DNA of 64,000 nucleotides. Origin: Pseudomonas neustonica (GTDB lineage Bacteria; Pseudomonadota; Gammaproteobacteria; Pseudomonadales; Pseudomonadaceae). The notes beneath the pieces are model-generated. The model was given only the letters and a program-made list of their open reading frames with translations, was not told the DNA's origin and searched no databases. The position numbers and the translations under genes are program-made. Shown here in pieces: positions 25,992 to 34,840 of this stretch. Numbering within the stretch: position 1 is the stretch's first letter; each line of letters opens with the position of its first letter. The stretch lies in assembly GCF_003797945.1 (NCBI RefSeq), contig NZ_RKKU01000004.1, positions 1-64,000 on the forward strand. Direction: 5' to 3'.

Positions 25992-26714
25992 ATGCGACTG
26001 AGATACGGCGTGACCTGTCTGCTTGCCCTGTGGGGCTCACACGTAATGGCAGATACCCAGACTGCGATCACCGAGGGTCTGGCAAAACTCAAATTTGACG
26101 TGCCGGTATCGGCTATTTCTGAAACGCCGGTTGACGGTCTGTATCAGGTTCAGCTGGAAACCGGGCGCGTGCTTTATGCCACCGCTGATGGCAAGTATTT
26201 CATGCAGGGCACGCTGATCGAAGTGAACGACGGTCAGCCGCGCAACCTGACATCGGTTGCGGAGGCCAGCGGTATCGCCCAGGTGCTCGATAGAGTCGAT
26301 GCCAGTGACATGGTGGTGTTTGCGCCGGAAGAGCCAAAAACCCATATCACGGTGTTTACCGACGTGGATTGTGGCTACTGCCGCAAGCTGCATAGCGAAG
26401 TTGAACAGTTGAATAATCTGGGCATTGAAGTGCGCTATATGGCCTTCCCGCGCGGCGGCATGCAGTCGCCGGCAGCTCAGGTCATGCAGTCTGTCTGGTG
26501 TGCAGACAACCGCCAGCAGGCCATGACGTCTGCCAAGCAGGGCAAAACGGTTGAAGAGAAAACCTGTGCCAATCCAGTAGCGCAGGAATATGAACTGGGT
26601 AAGCAGTTGGGCGTGCAGGGTACGCCGGCTATTTTTCTCGCCAACGGCGTGATGATTCCGGGTTATCAGCCAGCGCAACAGTTAGCTACCATAGCGCTGG
26701 AAAACAAAGAGTAA
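25992..26714 (+). CDS. dsbC: Thiol:disulfide interchange protein DsbC
   Basis: A 240-residue periplasmic disulfide isomerase. Residues 1-20 form a signal peptide (MRLRYGVTCLLALWGSHVMA). The N-terminal dimerisation domain is followed by a thioredoxin fold with the active site VDCGYCRKLH and the cis-proline GVQGTPAIFLANG. AGAGGA precedes the chosen ATG; an earlier in-frame start at 25941 overlaps xerD and is unlikely. Confidence 0.93.
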   Translation: MRLRYGVTCLLALWGSHVMADTQTAITEGLAKLKFDVPVSAISETPVDGLYQVQLETGRVLYATADGKYFMQGTLIEVNDGQPRNLTSVAEASGIAQVLDRVDASDMVVFAPEEPKTHITVFTDVDCGYCRKLHSEVEQLNNLGIEVRYMAFPRGGMQSPAAQVMQSVWCADNRQQAMTSAKQGKTVEEKTCANPVAQEYELGKQLGVQGTPAIFLANGVMIPGYQPAQQLATIALENKE

Positions 26715-26788
26715 TCGTCGCTCGGGCAGCGCAGGCTGCCGGGCAATCCAATATGTATTCGACTAGATAACAAAGTGGGGACCAACGT

Positions 26789-28093
26789 TTGAAACCGGTC
26801 AAAGTAGGCATCTGTGGTTTGGGCACCGTTGGCGGTGGCACCTTTAACGTCCTGCAGCGTAACGCAGCAGAAATTGCTCGTCGCGCGGGGCGTGGTATTG
26901 ATGTGGCGCAGATTGCGACTCGTCACTTGAACCCGGCCTGCAATATTGGTGTGACGCCGACCACTGATGACGTGTTCGACGTGGTCAATAACCCTGAAAT
27001 CGACATCGTGGTTGAGCTGATTGGCGGTTATACCCTCGCCAAGGATGTCGTTATGGGCGCTATTGCCAATGGCAAACATGTGGTTACCGCTAACAAGGCC
27101 TTGATCGCTGTGCACGGTAACGAGATCTTTGCGGCGGCGAGCGAGAAGGGCGTAATGGTTGCCTTCGAGGCTTCCGTAGCTGGCGGTATCCCCATTATCA
27201 AGGCGCTGCGTGAAGGCTTGGCGGCGAACCAGATTGAGTGGGTTGCGGGCATTATCAATGGCACCGGTAACTTCATTCTTACCGAGATGCGCGACAAGGG
27301 GCGTACCTTTGAAGACGTGTTGGCCGAGGCGCAAGCATTGGGGTATGCCGAGTCGGACCCGACATTTGATGTGGAAGGTATCGACGCGGCCCACAAGCTG
27401 ACGATCCTGGCGTCTATTGCCTTTGGTATCCCGTTGCAGTTCGATAAGGCCTACACCGAGGGCATTACCAAGCTGACTACAGCGGACGTCAATTACGCTG
27501 AAGCCCTGGGTTACCGCATCAAGCATTTGGGCGTGGCGCGCCGCATGGGTAACGGTGTTGAGTTGCGCGTGCATCCGACGCTGATCCCGGCTGATCGTCT
27601 GCTGGCCAACGTGAACGGCGTCATGAACGCGGTCATGGTCAACGGCGACGCTGTGGGCTCAACCCTGTATTACGGTGCAGGCGCTGGGGCCGAGCCGACT
27701 GCATCTGCGGTCGTTGCTGACATCATCGATGTGGTACGTACCCTGACTACCGATCCTAACAACCGCGTACCGCACCTGGCATTCCAGGCTGACGCCTTGT
27801 CTGATTTGCCGGTGTTGTCGGTTGAGGATGTCGAGACCGCCTACTACCTGCGCCTGCAAGCTAAGGATCGCCCAGGCGTGCTGGCCAAGGTCGCGACTAT
27901 CCTGTCCGAGCGTGGTATCAACATCGAGTCGATCATGCAGAAGGAAGCAGAGGAGCAGGACGGCCTGGTGCCAATCATTCTGCTGACTCACCGCGTGCAA
28001 GAGCGTGACATGAATGTTGCCATTGCCGCACTGGAAGCTCTGGATGAAATCGCCGGTCCGCTGATGCGGGTACGGGTAGAACAACTGAACTAA
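26789..28093 (+). CDS. hom: Homoserine dehydrogenase
   Basis: A 434-residue enzyme reducing aspartate semialdehyde to homoserine for threonine and methionine synthesis. VGICGLGTVGGGTFNVL is the nucleotide-binding motif, VAGIINGTGNFILTEM the catalytic-region block, and a C-terminal ACT domain (DRPGVLAKVATILSERGINI) suggests allosteric control by threonine. The start is TTG with GGGGA eight bases before it. thrC follows after 91 bases that contain a marked hairpin. Confidence 0.95.
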   Translation: MKPVKVGICGLGTVGGGTFNVLQRNAAEIARRAGRGIDVAQIATRHLNPACNIGVTPTTDDVFDVVNNPEIDIVVELIGGYTLAKDVVMGAIANGKHVVTANKALIAVHGNEIFAAASEKGVMVAFEASVAGGIPIIKALREGLAANQIEWVAGIINGTGNFILTEMRDKGRTFEDVLAEAQALGYAESDPTFDVEGIDAAHKLTILASIAFGIPLQFDKAYTEGITKLTTADVNYAEALGYRIKHLGVARRMGNGVELRVHPTLIPADRLLANVNGVMNAVMVNGDAVGSTLYYGAGAGAEPTASAVVADIIDVVRTLTTDPNNRVPHLAFQADALSDLPVLSVEDVETAYYLRLQAKDRPGVLAKVATILSERGINIESIMQKEAEEQDGLVPIILLTHRVQERDMNVAIAALEALDEIAGPLMRVRVEQLN

Positions 28094-28097
28094 ATCG

Positions 28098-28164
28098 AGC
28101 TGGAAGCTGGAAGCCGAAAGCTGGAAGCGTTGCGCTTCTAGCTTCTAGCTTTAAGCTTCAGGCT
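28098..28164. repeat. Long imperfect hairpin between hom and thrC
   Basis: Two 32-base arms, 28098-28129 and 28133-28164, separated by TTG, pair over almost their whole length with some G-T pairs. Each arm is itself made of short repeats of AGCTGGAAG or its complement CTTCTAGCT. This looks like the AAGCTGGAAGC-type intergenic repeats scattered in some Pseudomonas genomes. It could act as a stability element or partial attenuator within the hom-thrC transcript. Confidence 0.6.
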
Positions 28165-28181
28165 AAAACCTGAAGGGTTTT
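28165..28181 (+). promoter_or_regulatory. Small hairpin directly before thrC
   Basis: AAAACC-TGAAG-GGTTTT is an exact six-base hairpin ending three bases before the thrC ATG, so it covers the expected ribosome site (GAAGGG). It could dampen thrC translation or be a short terminator; nothing shows which. Confidence 0.35.
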
Positions 28182-28184
28182 GCA

Positions 28185-29594
28185 ATGCGCTATATCAGCA
28201 CTCGCGGCCAGGCTCCGGCCCTTAACTTTGAAGATGTTTTGCTGGCCGGTCTGGCCTCTGATGGTGGTCTCTACGTTCCTGAGAACCTGCCACGTTTTAC
28301 CCAAGAGCAAATTGCCTCCTGGGCTGACTTGCCCTACCACGAGCTGGCGTTCAATGTGATGCGCCCGTTTGTCAGTGGCAGCATTCCGGATGCTGACTTC
28401 AAACAGATTCTGCAGGAAACCTACGGTGTCTTTGCGCATCAGTCGGTCGCACCGCTGCGCCAGTTGAATGGCAATGAGTGGGTGCTTGAACTGTTTCACG
28501 GCCCAACGCTGGCCTTCAAGGATTTTGCCCTGCAGCTGCTCGGCCGCATGCTTGATTACTTTCTGCAAAAGCGCGGCGAGCGCGTCGTTATCATGGGGGC
28601 CACCTCGGGTGATACCGGCTCTGCTGCGATTGAAGGGTGCCGCCGCTGTGAGAATGTAGATATCTTTATTCTGCATCCGCACAACCGCGTATCCGAAGTA
28701 CAGCGTCGTCAGATGACCACCATCAAGGGCGATAACATTCATAACATCGCCATTGAAGGCAACTTCGATGACTGCCAGGAAATGATCAAGGCCAGCTTTG
28801 CCGATCAGGGCTTCCTCAAGGGGACTCGTCTGGTTGCGGTCAACTCGATCAACTGGGCGCGCATCATGGCGCAGATCGTCTATTACTTTCACGCTGCCCT
28901 GCAGCTGGGCGGGCCGGCTCGCTCTATGGCGTTCTCTGTCCCTACTGGTAACTTTGGCGACATTTTTGCCGGCTATTTGGCGCGCAATATGGGGCTACCG
29001 ATCAGTCAGTTGATTGTGGCGACCAACCGCAACGACATTCTGCACCGCTTCATGAGCGGCAACGCCTACAACAAGGACACGTTGCATCCGTCGCTGTCAC
29101 CCTCGATGGATATCATGGTGTCGTCGAACTTTGAGCGTCTGTTGTTTGATCTGCACGGCCGCAATGGTGCGCTGGTGGCTGATCTGCTGAATGAGTTCAA
29201 GCAGACCGGTAAGCTGTCGGTTGAGGATGATCGCTGGACAGAAGCCCGCAAACTATTTGATTCCCTGGCGGTTGATGACGAGCAGACCTGCGCAACTATC
29301 GCCAGCGTCTATAGCGACTGCGGTGAGTTGCTTGATCCGCACACTGCGATTGGCGTGCACGCTGCGCGTGAGTGCCGGCGTTCGTTGAGCATCCCTATGA
29401 TCACGCTAGGCACCGCCCACCCGGTCAAATTCCCGGATGCGGTGCGTGAAGCTGGCGTCGGTCAGGAACTGCAACTGCCGCTGCATTTGAGCGATCTGTT
29501 CGAGCGCGACGAGCGGTGTACCGTGCTACCCAATAGCCTTGCCGATGTGCAGCAGTTTGTGGCTGCACACGGTAATCGCGGTAAGCCGCTTTGA
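28185..29594 (+). CDS. thrC: Threonine synthase
   Basis: A 469-residue PLP enzyme that makes threonine from phosphohomoserine. MRYISTRGQAPALNFEDVLL is the standard start, FHGPTLAFKDFALQLLG holds the PLP lysine, GATSGDTGSAAIEGCR the phosphate-binding loop, and VPTGNFGDIFAGY the glycine-rich block. The length matches the longer type-2 bacterial enzyme. It ends 10 bases before a compact terminator. Confidence 0.95.
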   Translation: MRYISTRGQAPALNFEDVLLAGLASDGGLYVPENLPRFTQEQIASWADLPYHELAFNVMRPFVSGSIPDADFKQILQETYGVFAHQSVAPLRQLNGNEWVLELFHGPTLAFKDFALQLLGRMLDYFLQKRGERVVIMGATSGDTGSAAIEGCRRCENVDIFILHPHNRVSEVQRRQMTTIKGDNIHNIAIEGNFDDCQEMIKASFADQGFLKGTRLVAVNSINWARIMAQIVYYFHAALQLGGPARSMAFSVPTGNFGDIFAGYLARNMGLPISQLIVATNRNDILHRFMSGNAYNKDTLHPSLSPSMDIMVSSNFERLLFDLHGRNGALVADLLNEFKQTGKLSVEDDRWTEARKLFDSLAVDDEQTCATIASVYSDCGELLDPHTAIGVHAARECRRSLSIPMITLGTAHPVKFPDAVREAGVGQELQLPLHLSDLFERDERCTVLPNSLADVQQFVAAHGNRGKPL

Positions 29595-29604
29595 TGTGAG
29601 CAAG

Positions 29605-29628
29605 GCCCGGCGCACAAGCCGGGCTTTT
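29605..29628 (+). terminator. Intrinsic terminator after thrC
   Basis: GCCCGGC-GCACAA-GCCGGGC followed by TTTT: a seven-base GC stem with a six-base loop and short T-run, directly before the ribosome site of the next gene. Confidence 0.8.
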
Positions 29629-29643
29629 GCAGGAGTCGCACTG

Positions 29644-30228
29644 GTGCCGGAATTACCCCAAAATCTTGAGCAGATGCTGGATCAGATCGCTGGTCTGGCC
29701 GGTGATCAGCAGCGCATTTATATGCGTCAGGTGGTGGAGTCAGTGGGTAGCCGCTCCTTTGGTCCACTTTTGCTGGTTATCGGGGTCACGCTGTTTTCGC
29801 CACTGAGCGGCATTCCGGGCATGGCTGTTTTTGCGGGTTTGTTTGTGATGCTGATTGCGCTGCAGATGCTGATCGGCCGCAAGAACTTCTGGTTGCCAGC
29901 CTTCATTCTCAATCGTTCAGTGCCGCAGCAAAAGCTGCTTAAGGCGATTGATTGGGTCAAGCCAGGCGCTCGGCGCATTGATCGTCTGATCAAGCCGCGC
30001 CTTAGCTTTATGATGCATCCTTCCTCTTCCTATCTGCTGGCCGGTTTATGTGTGACGGTAGCAGCAGGCTTGCCCTTTCTCGAGCTGGTGCCTTTTTCAT
30101 CGTCAATAGTCGGCCTGGCGTTAGCTATTCTCGGGCTAGCCTTGGTGGCAAGGGATGGTCTGCTGGTACTGATTGCGGTCGGTTTTATCGTTGCTGCGGC
30201 CAGTCTGCTGGCGTCCAAGCTGCTTTAA
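29644..30228 (+). CDS. ExoD family exopolysaccharide-synthesis protein
   Basis: A 194-residue membrane protein of the ExoD family. The N-terminal soluble part (LEQMLDQIAGLAGDQQRIYM) is followed by SFGPLLLVIGVTLFSPLSGI, FAGLFVMLIALQMLIGRKNF and WLPAF, the conserved ExoD core, and by two or three more helices. ExoD affects exopolysaccharide in rhizobia, but its biochemical role is unknown. The start is a GTG eight bases after AGGAG. Confidence 0.83.
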   Translation: MPELPQNLEQMLDQIAGLAGDQQRIYMRQVVESVGSRSFGPLLLVIGVTLFSPLSGIPGMAVFAGLFVMLIALQMLIGRKNFWLPAFILNRSVPQQKLLKAIDWVKPGARRIDRLIKPRLSFMMHPSSSYLLAGLCVTVAAGLPFLELVPFSSSIVGLALAILGLALVARDGLLVLIAVGFIVAAASLLASKLL

Positions 30229-30318
30229 GGCATTCAGTAACAGCCTCATCTTCGCCTTTACCCTCTCGCTGCAACTGGCTCCACAGCCCTGGCCGGGCTA
30301 TGGAGTCGCGGCGGCCGC

Positions 30319-30744
30319 TTAAACTCGAGTCAGGGTGACGTCGATATTGCCACGGGTGGCGTTGGAGTAGGGGCATACCTGATGCGCGCGCTCGATCAGT
30401 TGGCTCGCTTGCTCATCATCCATGCCCGGCAGGCTGATACGCAGCTCAACTTCGATGCCAAAGCCGTTGGGGATCTGGCCAATACCTACAACGCCTTCAA
30501 CTGAGGCATCGGCTGGCATGGCGAGCTTGTCCCGGCCGGCAACGAACTTCATCGCACCGATGTAACAGGCGGAATAACCAGCAGCAAATAGCTGTTCGGG
30601 GTTAGTGCCTTGGCCGCCAGCCCCGCCGAGTTCTTTTGGTGTGCTCAGCTCAACATCCAGCACGCCGTCGGATGAAATGGCGCGACCATCACGACCGCCG
30701 GTAGCTTCTGCATAGGCACGATATACAACGTTCTCAATAGACAT
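30319..30744 (-). CDS. ohr: Organic hydroperoxide resistance protein Ohr
   Basis: A 141-residue OsmC/Ohr-fold thiol peroxidase. The two redox cysteines are in [17 protein letters not shown] and [16 protein letters not shown], the latter being the Ohr-specific motif. It detoxifies organic hydroperoxides using dithiols. The ATG at 30744 has GGAGA upstream. The gene is divided from the OhrR-type regulator by 169 AT-rich bases with two clear palindromes, so repression by that regulator is likely. Confidence 0.92.
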   Translation of the reverse strand: MSIENVVYRAYAEATGGRDGRAISSDGVLDVELSTPKELGGAGGQGTNPEQLFAAGYSACYIGAMKFVAGRDKLAMPADASVEGVVGIGQIPNGFGIEVELRISLPGMDDEQASQLIERAHQVCPYSNATRGNIDVTLTRV

Positions 30745-30781
30745 GGACAATCTCCTGCGTGATATTCAGCTAATTTTAATT

Positions 30782-30800
30782 GCGCAAATAATTATTGCGC
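30782..30800. promoter_or_regulatory. Probable OhrR operator 1
   Basis: GCGCAAATAATTATTGCGC is an almost perfect palindrome centred 47 bases upstream of the ohr start. AT-rich GCGCAA..TTGCGC-type boxes fit MarR/OhrR operators, and the regulator gene is the next gene. Confidence 0.6.
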
Positions 30801-30830
30801 GCTAACTAAAAAGCTAATCTACTCGCCATT

Positions 30831-30848
30831 TATCTTGTGCGCAAGATA
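30831..30848. promoter_or_regulatory. Probable OhrR operator 2
   Basis: TATCTTGTGCGCAAGATA is a palindrome (arms TATCTTG and CAAGATA, four-base centre) about 96 bases upstream of ohr and 66 bases beyond the end of ohrR. It may be a second operator; its sequence differs from the first box apart from GCGCAA. Confidence 0.5.
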
Positions 30849-30913
30849 AATTGTAGTGTCTATTCTGTGTACTTGCTTGAGTGGTCTTGTGGTGCTGCTA
30901 ATACGCTTGCAAT

Positions 30914-31369
30914 TCAGCCTTCAAGGCTACGCTGTAGCGAGGTGCGCAGCTTGAGTAGCTGGTCACGCAGTGTTACCAGTTCGTCCAGTGATTGATCCGC
31001 TGCGTCAACGATGCAGCGTGGCACCGCCTTGGCTTGCTCTTTCAGTGCGTGGCCCGCATCGGTCAAGTGCAGCTCTACCACACGTTCGTCTTGCTTGCTG
31101 CGCTGACGCTTGAGCAGGCCTTCGGCTTCCAGGCGCTTGAGCAGGGGAGTAAGCGAACCCGGATCGGTGAGTAGTCGTTTGCTGATATCGCCGACGGTGA
31201 TACCGTCGTTCTCCCATAGCACCAACATGGCCAGGTACTGAGGATAGGTCAGCGCCAATGCCTTGAGCAGCGGCTTGTACACCTTGGTCATTAGCAGCGA
31301 GGTGGAGTGCAGGGCAAAGCACAGCTGATTGTCCAGCATCAGCTCCGGGCAGGCGTCTGATTGGGGCAT
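30914..31369 (-). CDS. ohrR: OhrR-type MarR family regulator
   Basis: A 151-residue MarR-family repressor from the ATG at 31369 (AGGAA upstream). LMLDNQLCFALHSTSLLMTK contains the N-terminal reactive cysteine and its LCF..HS context, which is the mark of OhrR peroxide sensors. ITVGDISKRLLTDPGSLTPL and LKRLEAEGLLKRQRSKQDER are the winged helix. Oxidation of the cysteine should release ohr. A GCGCGCAAATA stretch at 31418-31428, upstream of its own start, may mediate autoregulation. Confidence 0.9.
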   Translation of the reverse strand: MPQSDACPELMLDNQLCFALHSTSLLMTKVYKPLLKALALTYPQYLAMLVLWENDGITVGDISKRLLTDPGSLTPLLKRLEAEGLLKRQRSKQDERVVELHLTDAGHALKEQAKAVPRCIVDAADQSLDELVTLRDQLLKLRTSLQRSLEG

Positions 31370-31415
31370 GAAAATTCCTGTGAGCGGGTGAACGAATACG
31401 TCAGAGAGTGATAAT

Positions 31416-31429
31416 TTAGCGCGCAAATA
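31416..31429. promoter_or_regulatory. Possible OhrR box in front of ohrR
   Basis: TTAGCGCGCAAATA, 47 bases upstream of the ohrR start, shares GCGCAAATA with the operator in front of ohr. It is a half-like match only. Confidence 0.35.
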
Positions 31430-31515
31430 GTCTGGCTGCCAGGGTAATTGCTGGTTCATTGGCTACGCGTCCGCGCAGCAGGCCGTTATACTCACGTTTT
31501 TTCCCACGGGATATC

Positions 31516-32391
31516 ATGCCTTTTCTTATTGCCGTTACCTTATTGTGGGCGCTCTCGTTCAGCCTGATCGGCGAATATCTCGCCGGTCAGGTCGATAGCT
31601 ATTTTTCCGTGCTAACGCGCACCGCACTGGCGAGCCTGCTGTTTCTGCCGCTGCTGCGCCTGCGTGCCTTGCCGCGACCGATGATTGGTGGCCTGCTGTT
31701 GGTGGGTGCCTTGCAGTTCGGTGTTACCTACATCTGCCTGTACCTATCTTTCGAATACATTTCTGTGCCGGAAGTGCTGCTGTTTACTATCTTCACGCCG
31801 CTACACATTGCGCTGGTGGATAATCTGATACGTCGGCGCTTTAGTCTCGGTCCCTTGGTGGCGGCGAGTATTGCCGTGGTGGGCGCCGGCATCATCCGTT
31901 ACGACGGGCTGAGTGACAGCTTTATCCGTGGTTTTCTGATTATGCAGCTGGCTAATCTGACCTTTGCAGCGGGGCAGGTGGGTTACGCGCACATGGTGCG
32001 CCGCTACCAACTGACTCCGCGCAACCAGTGGCAGGGCTTTGGTTTGTTTTTTATCGGCGCTTTTATGGTGGTGCTGCCAGCCTGGCTGTTCCTCGGTGAT
32101 CACAGTCGTATGCCGCACACCAGTGTGCAGTGGGGCGTGCTGGTCTGGCTGGGAGTTGCCGCGTCGGGGCTGGGGTTTTTCTTCTGGAATCGCGGCGCAG
32201 CGCAGGTCGACGCGGGTACGCTCGGGGTGATGAACAACGCGCTGGTGCCCGCCGGGTTGGTAGTCAATCTGGTTATCTGGAACCACGACGCGGATTTGTT
32301 GCGCCTGGGGGCTGGCTCGGTCGTGATCGCGCTATCGCTTTGGGTTAACGCGCGTTGGGACGTCTGGCGCGGCGCCCCTATCAGGGCCTGA
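31516..32391 (+). CDS. EamA/DMT family transporter
   Basis: A 291-residue protein with ten predicted transmembrane helices in two EamA halves (MPFLIAVTLLWALSFSLIGE opens the first; WGVLVWLGVAASGLGFFFWN lies in the second). It belongs to the drug/metabolite transporter superfamily; relatives export amino acids, amines or organic acids, and the substrate here cannot be told. The start at 31516 has GGGAT upstream; an earlier frame overlaps the divergent regulator region. It converges with the protease gene, five bases apart. Confidence 0.85.
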   Translation: MPFLIAVTLLWALSFSLIGEYLAGQVDSYFSVLTRTALASLLFLPLLRLRALPRPMIGGLLLVGALQFGVTYICLYLSFEYISVPEVLLFTIFTPLHIALVDNLIRRRFSLGPLVAASIAVVGAGIIRYDGLSDSFIRGFLIMQLANLTFAAGQVGYAHMVRRYQLTPRNQWQGFGLFFIGAFMVVLPAWLFLGDHSRMPHTSVQWGVLVWLGVAASGLGFFFWNRGAAQVDAGTLGVMNNALVPAGLVVNLVIWNHDADLLRLGAGSVVIALSLWVNARWDVWRGAPIRA

Positions 32392-32396
32392 GGGTG

Positions 32397-33302
32397 CTAA
32401 TTGGCCGCTGAGAAGGTGTCGCAGTCAGCCATGCTGCCCGACTCGAAACCGCGCTTGAACCATTTAACACGTTGCGCAGAGCTGCCGTGAGTGAAGCTAT
32501 CGGGCACCACATCCTGGCCAGCCTGGCGCTGTAGCCGATCATCGCCAATAGCTGATGCTGCGGTGAGCGCCTCTTCCAGGTCATCCGGGTCGAGTAGTTG
32601 CCGTTGACGATTGGCAACATGGCCCCAGATTCCGGCAAAACAGTCCGCTTGCAGTTCCTGCTTTACCGACAGTGCGTTGACGGTTGTCTGCGATTTACCC
32701 GTGCCGGCCTGACGTACTTTCTGGCTGATGCCCAGCAGGTTCTGCACGTGATGGCCGACTTCGTGAGCGATGACGTAAGCCTGCGCAAAGTCACCGGGCG
32801 CGCCGAGCTGCTGGCGCATGTCGTTAAAGAACGCGAGATCCAGATAGACTTGATTGTCGCCGGGGCAATAAAACGGGCCAACCGCCGAGCTGGCGGTGCC
32901 GCACGCGGAATTGACGCGATTGGAAAACAGCACCAGGCGAGGCTCCTGATAGGTTTTACCGGCGGCGCTGAATAGAGCGTTCCAGGTGGTTTCGGTATCA
33001 GCCAGTACCACCGATACAAACTGGGCCAGCTCCTGTTCCTGCGGGCTGAATTCGCGCGGGCTTTGGCTTGCCGTTTGACTCCCGCTTCCCAGCAGCATGG
33101 GTAGTACATCGAACCCCAGCATTTTGGCACCAAAGACCGCCAGTACACCGAGAATGAGCACAATACGCCCGGTCTTGCTACGCAGCAGCATCGGCAGAAA
33201 GCGCACCAGTAATAGGGCTGCGCCGCCGCCACTGGCACGTTGGATATTCTGTCCGCGACGGTCCTCTACGTTGTTGCTCTGTCTTCTGCCGCGCCAATCC
33301 AT
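32397..33302 (-). CDS. YpfJ-type neutral zinc metallopeptidase
   Basis: A 301-residue protein of the neutral zinc metallopeptidase family represented by E. coli YpfJ. One transmembrane helix (IVLILGVLAVFGAKMLGFDV) follows a basic N-terminus beginning MDWRGRRQSNNVEDRRG. The catalytic H-E-x-x-H is AYVIAHEVGHHVQNLLG, and QELQADCFAGIWGH supplies the E-x-x-x-D third-ligand region. The catalytic domain should face the periplasm. No specific substrate is known for the family. Confidence 0.9.
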   Translation of the reverse strand: MDWRGRRQSNNVEDRRGQNIQRASGGGAALLLVRFLPMLLRSKTGRIVLILGVLAVFGAKMLGFDVLPMLLGSGSQTASQSPREFSPQEQELAQFVSVVLADTETTWNALFSAAGKTYQEPRLVLFSNRVNSACGTASSAVGPFYCPGDNQVYLDLAFFNDMRQQLGAPGDFAQAYVIAHEVGHHVQNLLGISQKVRQAGTGKSQTTVNALSVKQELQADCFAGIWGHVANRQRQLLDPDDLEEALTAASAIGDDRLQRQAGQDVVPDSFTHGSSAQRVKWFKRGFESGSMADCDTFSAAN

Positions 33303-33400
33303 TGTCTCGTCCCTGCCGTTTTTTATCTGGGAGCTTATTTCACCGCATAGCTTGCCGTTCGGGAAGCATAATCTTTGCAGTTGCCTGCAAACTCAGGGGG

Positions 33401-34234
33401 TCAGCATTTCAACGGCACGTGCGGCTGCTGATAGAGCTGCTCGAACAGTTGTCTGGCTTTTTCCTTGTCATGTGATTTCTGCTGCTCTATAGCCTGCAGT
33501 GCCTGCTGGCTGGCGGCTTCAAGCTCGCATGCTGCTAGCGTGCCATTGAGCAGGCTGTCTTCCAGCACACAGTGGTCCTGAAACTGCCCCAATAGCTCAC
33601 CCAGCTGTTTGAGTGCTTTGATGCTTGCTTTGGCGGCTTTTCGGTCGCATAGCAACTGAGCCTGATAGAGGTAATATTTGGTCCACTTTCGGCACTGGTG
33701 GTAAGTATCGTCTTCGCCAGTTTGGTGCGCCTCGAGTGCCAACTTTCTTGCTCGACGGTAGCTGTAGTCGAGACCCTTGGCTGGATCTGAACGGTGCTGC
33801 AAACGCAGCAGCTCTGCCCATTGTTCGAGTACCTCGGCAAAGCCAGTGTGGGCGTCTATGGGGTTGATTTGTTCGTTGGCCTGATGGTTTGCTTGAGCAA
33901 AGTAATCGAACAGCGGCTGCATAGGCGCTTGATCATCGGCGGGCAGGTTACTGACCAGGCGGCCCAGGGTTTTTTCCTGCACGTGCGCGTCGCGTAGCCC
34001 GGCATAGGAATTGGCAAGTTGTTTTAGCAGTTGTTCTACCTGCTTTATGTCGGCCTTGGCATTGCCTGGGCGATAAAGCTGCAGTAGCGCACGCAATTTC
34101 TTGCTGCATACGCGGATCGCATGAATCGCTTCGGCATCAGGTGCCTCACCCGGCGTAAGGGGCGCAAGCACCTTGCTGACCTGTTTGCGAGCGGCCTTAA
34201 AGATGGGATCGGACTTGCCAGCTGGTTTGTTCAT
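33401..34234 (-). CDS. CHAD domain protein
   Basis: A 277-residue all-helical CHAD protein (conserved histidine alpha-helical domain). IHAIRVCSKKLRALLQLYRP is the first conserved histidine/arginine/lysine helix, GLRDAHV and DTYHQCRKWTKYYLYQAQLL the later ones. CHAD proteins bind polyphosphate, often with a CYTH triphosphatase domain that is absent here. It has no signal peptide. Conserved-residue placement (H-x-x-R-V-x-x-K-K/R-L-R) is complete. Confidence 0.85.
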   Translation of the reverse strand: MNKPAGKSDPIFKAARKQVSKVLAPLTPGEAPDAEAIHAIRVCSKKLRALLQLYRPGNAKADIKQVEQLLKQLANSYAGLRDAHVQEKTLGRLVSNLPADDQAPMQPLFDYFAQANHQANEQINPIDAHTGFAEVLEQWAELLRLQHRSDPAKGLDYSYRRARKLALEAHQTGEDDTYHQCRKWTKYYLYQAQLLCDRKAAKASIKALKQLGELLGQFQDHCVLEDSLLNGTLAACELEAASQQALQAIEQQKSHDKEKARQLFEQLYQQPHVPLKC

Positions 34235-34459
34235 CGCTCTAGTGTAGATGAGTCAGCTTGCAAATAGATGACTTTACGTTGGCTTTGTTATTAGCAAAAA
34301 GTCTGACTGATAGCGCTGCAATGCACACTCGTCTTGATCCAGGACAGCAGGGTTTCAGGCTGGCGCTAGCTATTGCATCGATGATCAGACTGCAGTGTGC
34401 AGCGACATCTCGCCCTGCTTTCTGGCACACTCATAGACTCTGCGGTTACCGATGGAGCA

Positions 34460-34834
34460 ATGACAATGACGCGACCTGTGGTGTTGTACGATGGCGGCTG
34501 CCCGCTATGCCGGCGCGAGATCGCTCACTACCAGCGGCTTGACCAGCAGCATCGGATAGACTGGCTGGACATCGTTGCTGAGCCAGCGCGGCTGGATGAG
34601 TTTGGCATTGCCATGACTGACGCCATGCAGGTGCTGCATGTGCGCGATATTGAAGGTCGTTGGCAGCGTGGTGTCGCTGGATTCAAGGTGATCTGGCGAG
34701 AGCTGCCCGGTTGGCGCTGGTTGGGGAAACTGGTGCAACTGCTGCACCTCACGCCCTTGCTGGACTGGGGCTACCGCCATTTTGCTGCTCGCCGGTTTCG
34801 TGCTCGGTGCGCGGACGGCTGTAAGCTCGATTGA
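34460..34834 (+). CDS. DCC family thiol-disulfide oxidoreductase-like protein (DUF393)
   Basis: A 124-residue protein with VVLYDGGCPLCRREIAHYQR at the N-terminus: the D-G-x-C-x-x-C motif defining the DCC/DUF393 family, followed by IDWLDIVAEP and GVAGFKVIWRELPGWRWLGK as in relatives. A thioredoxin-like redox role is inferred from the motif alone. It converges with the LysR gene, six bases apart. Confidence 0.87.
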   Translation: MTMTRPVVLYDGGCPLCRREIAHYQRLDQQHRIDWLDIVAEPARLDEFGIAMTDAMQVLHVRDIEGRWQRGVAGFKVIWRELPGWRWLGKLVQLLHLTPLLDWGYRHFAARRFRARCADGCKLD

Positions 34835-34840
34835 TTGGCC

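Noticed and set aside
26666-27574. A 302-codon minus-strand open frame over hom
   Set aside because: It is antisense to homoserine dehydrogenase and has a low-complexity, histidine/asparagine-rich composition with no motif.
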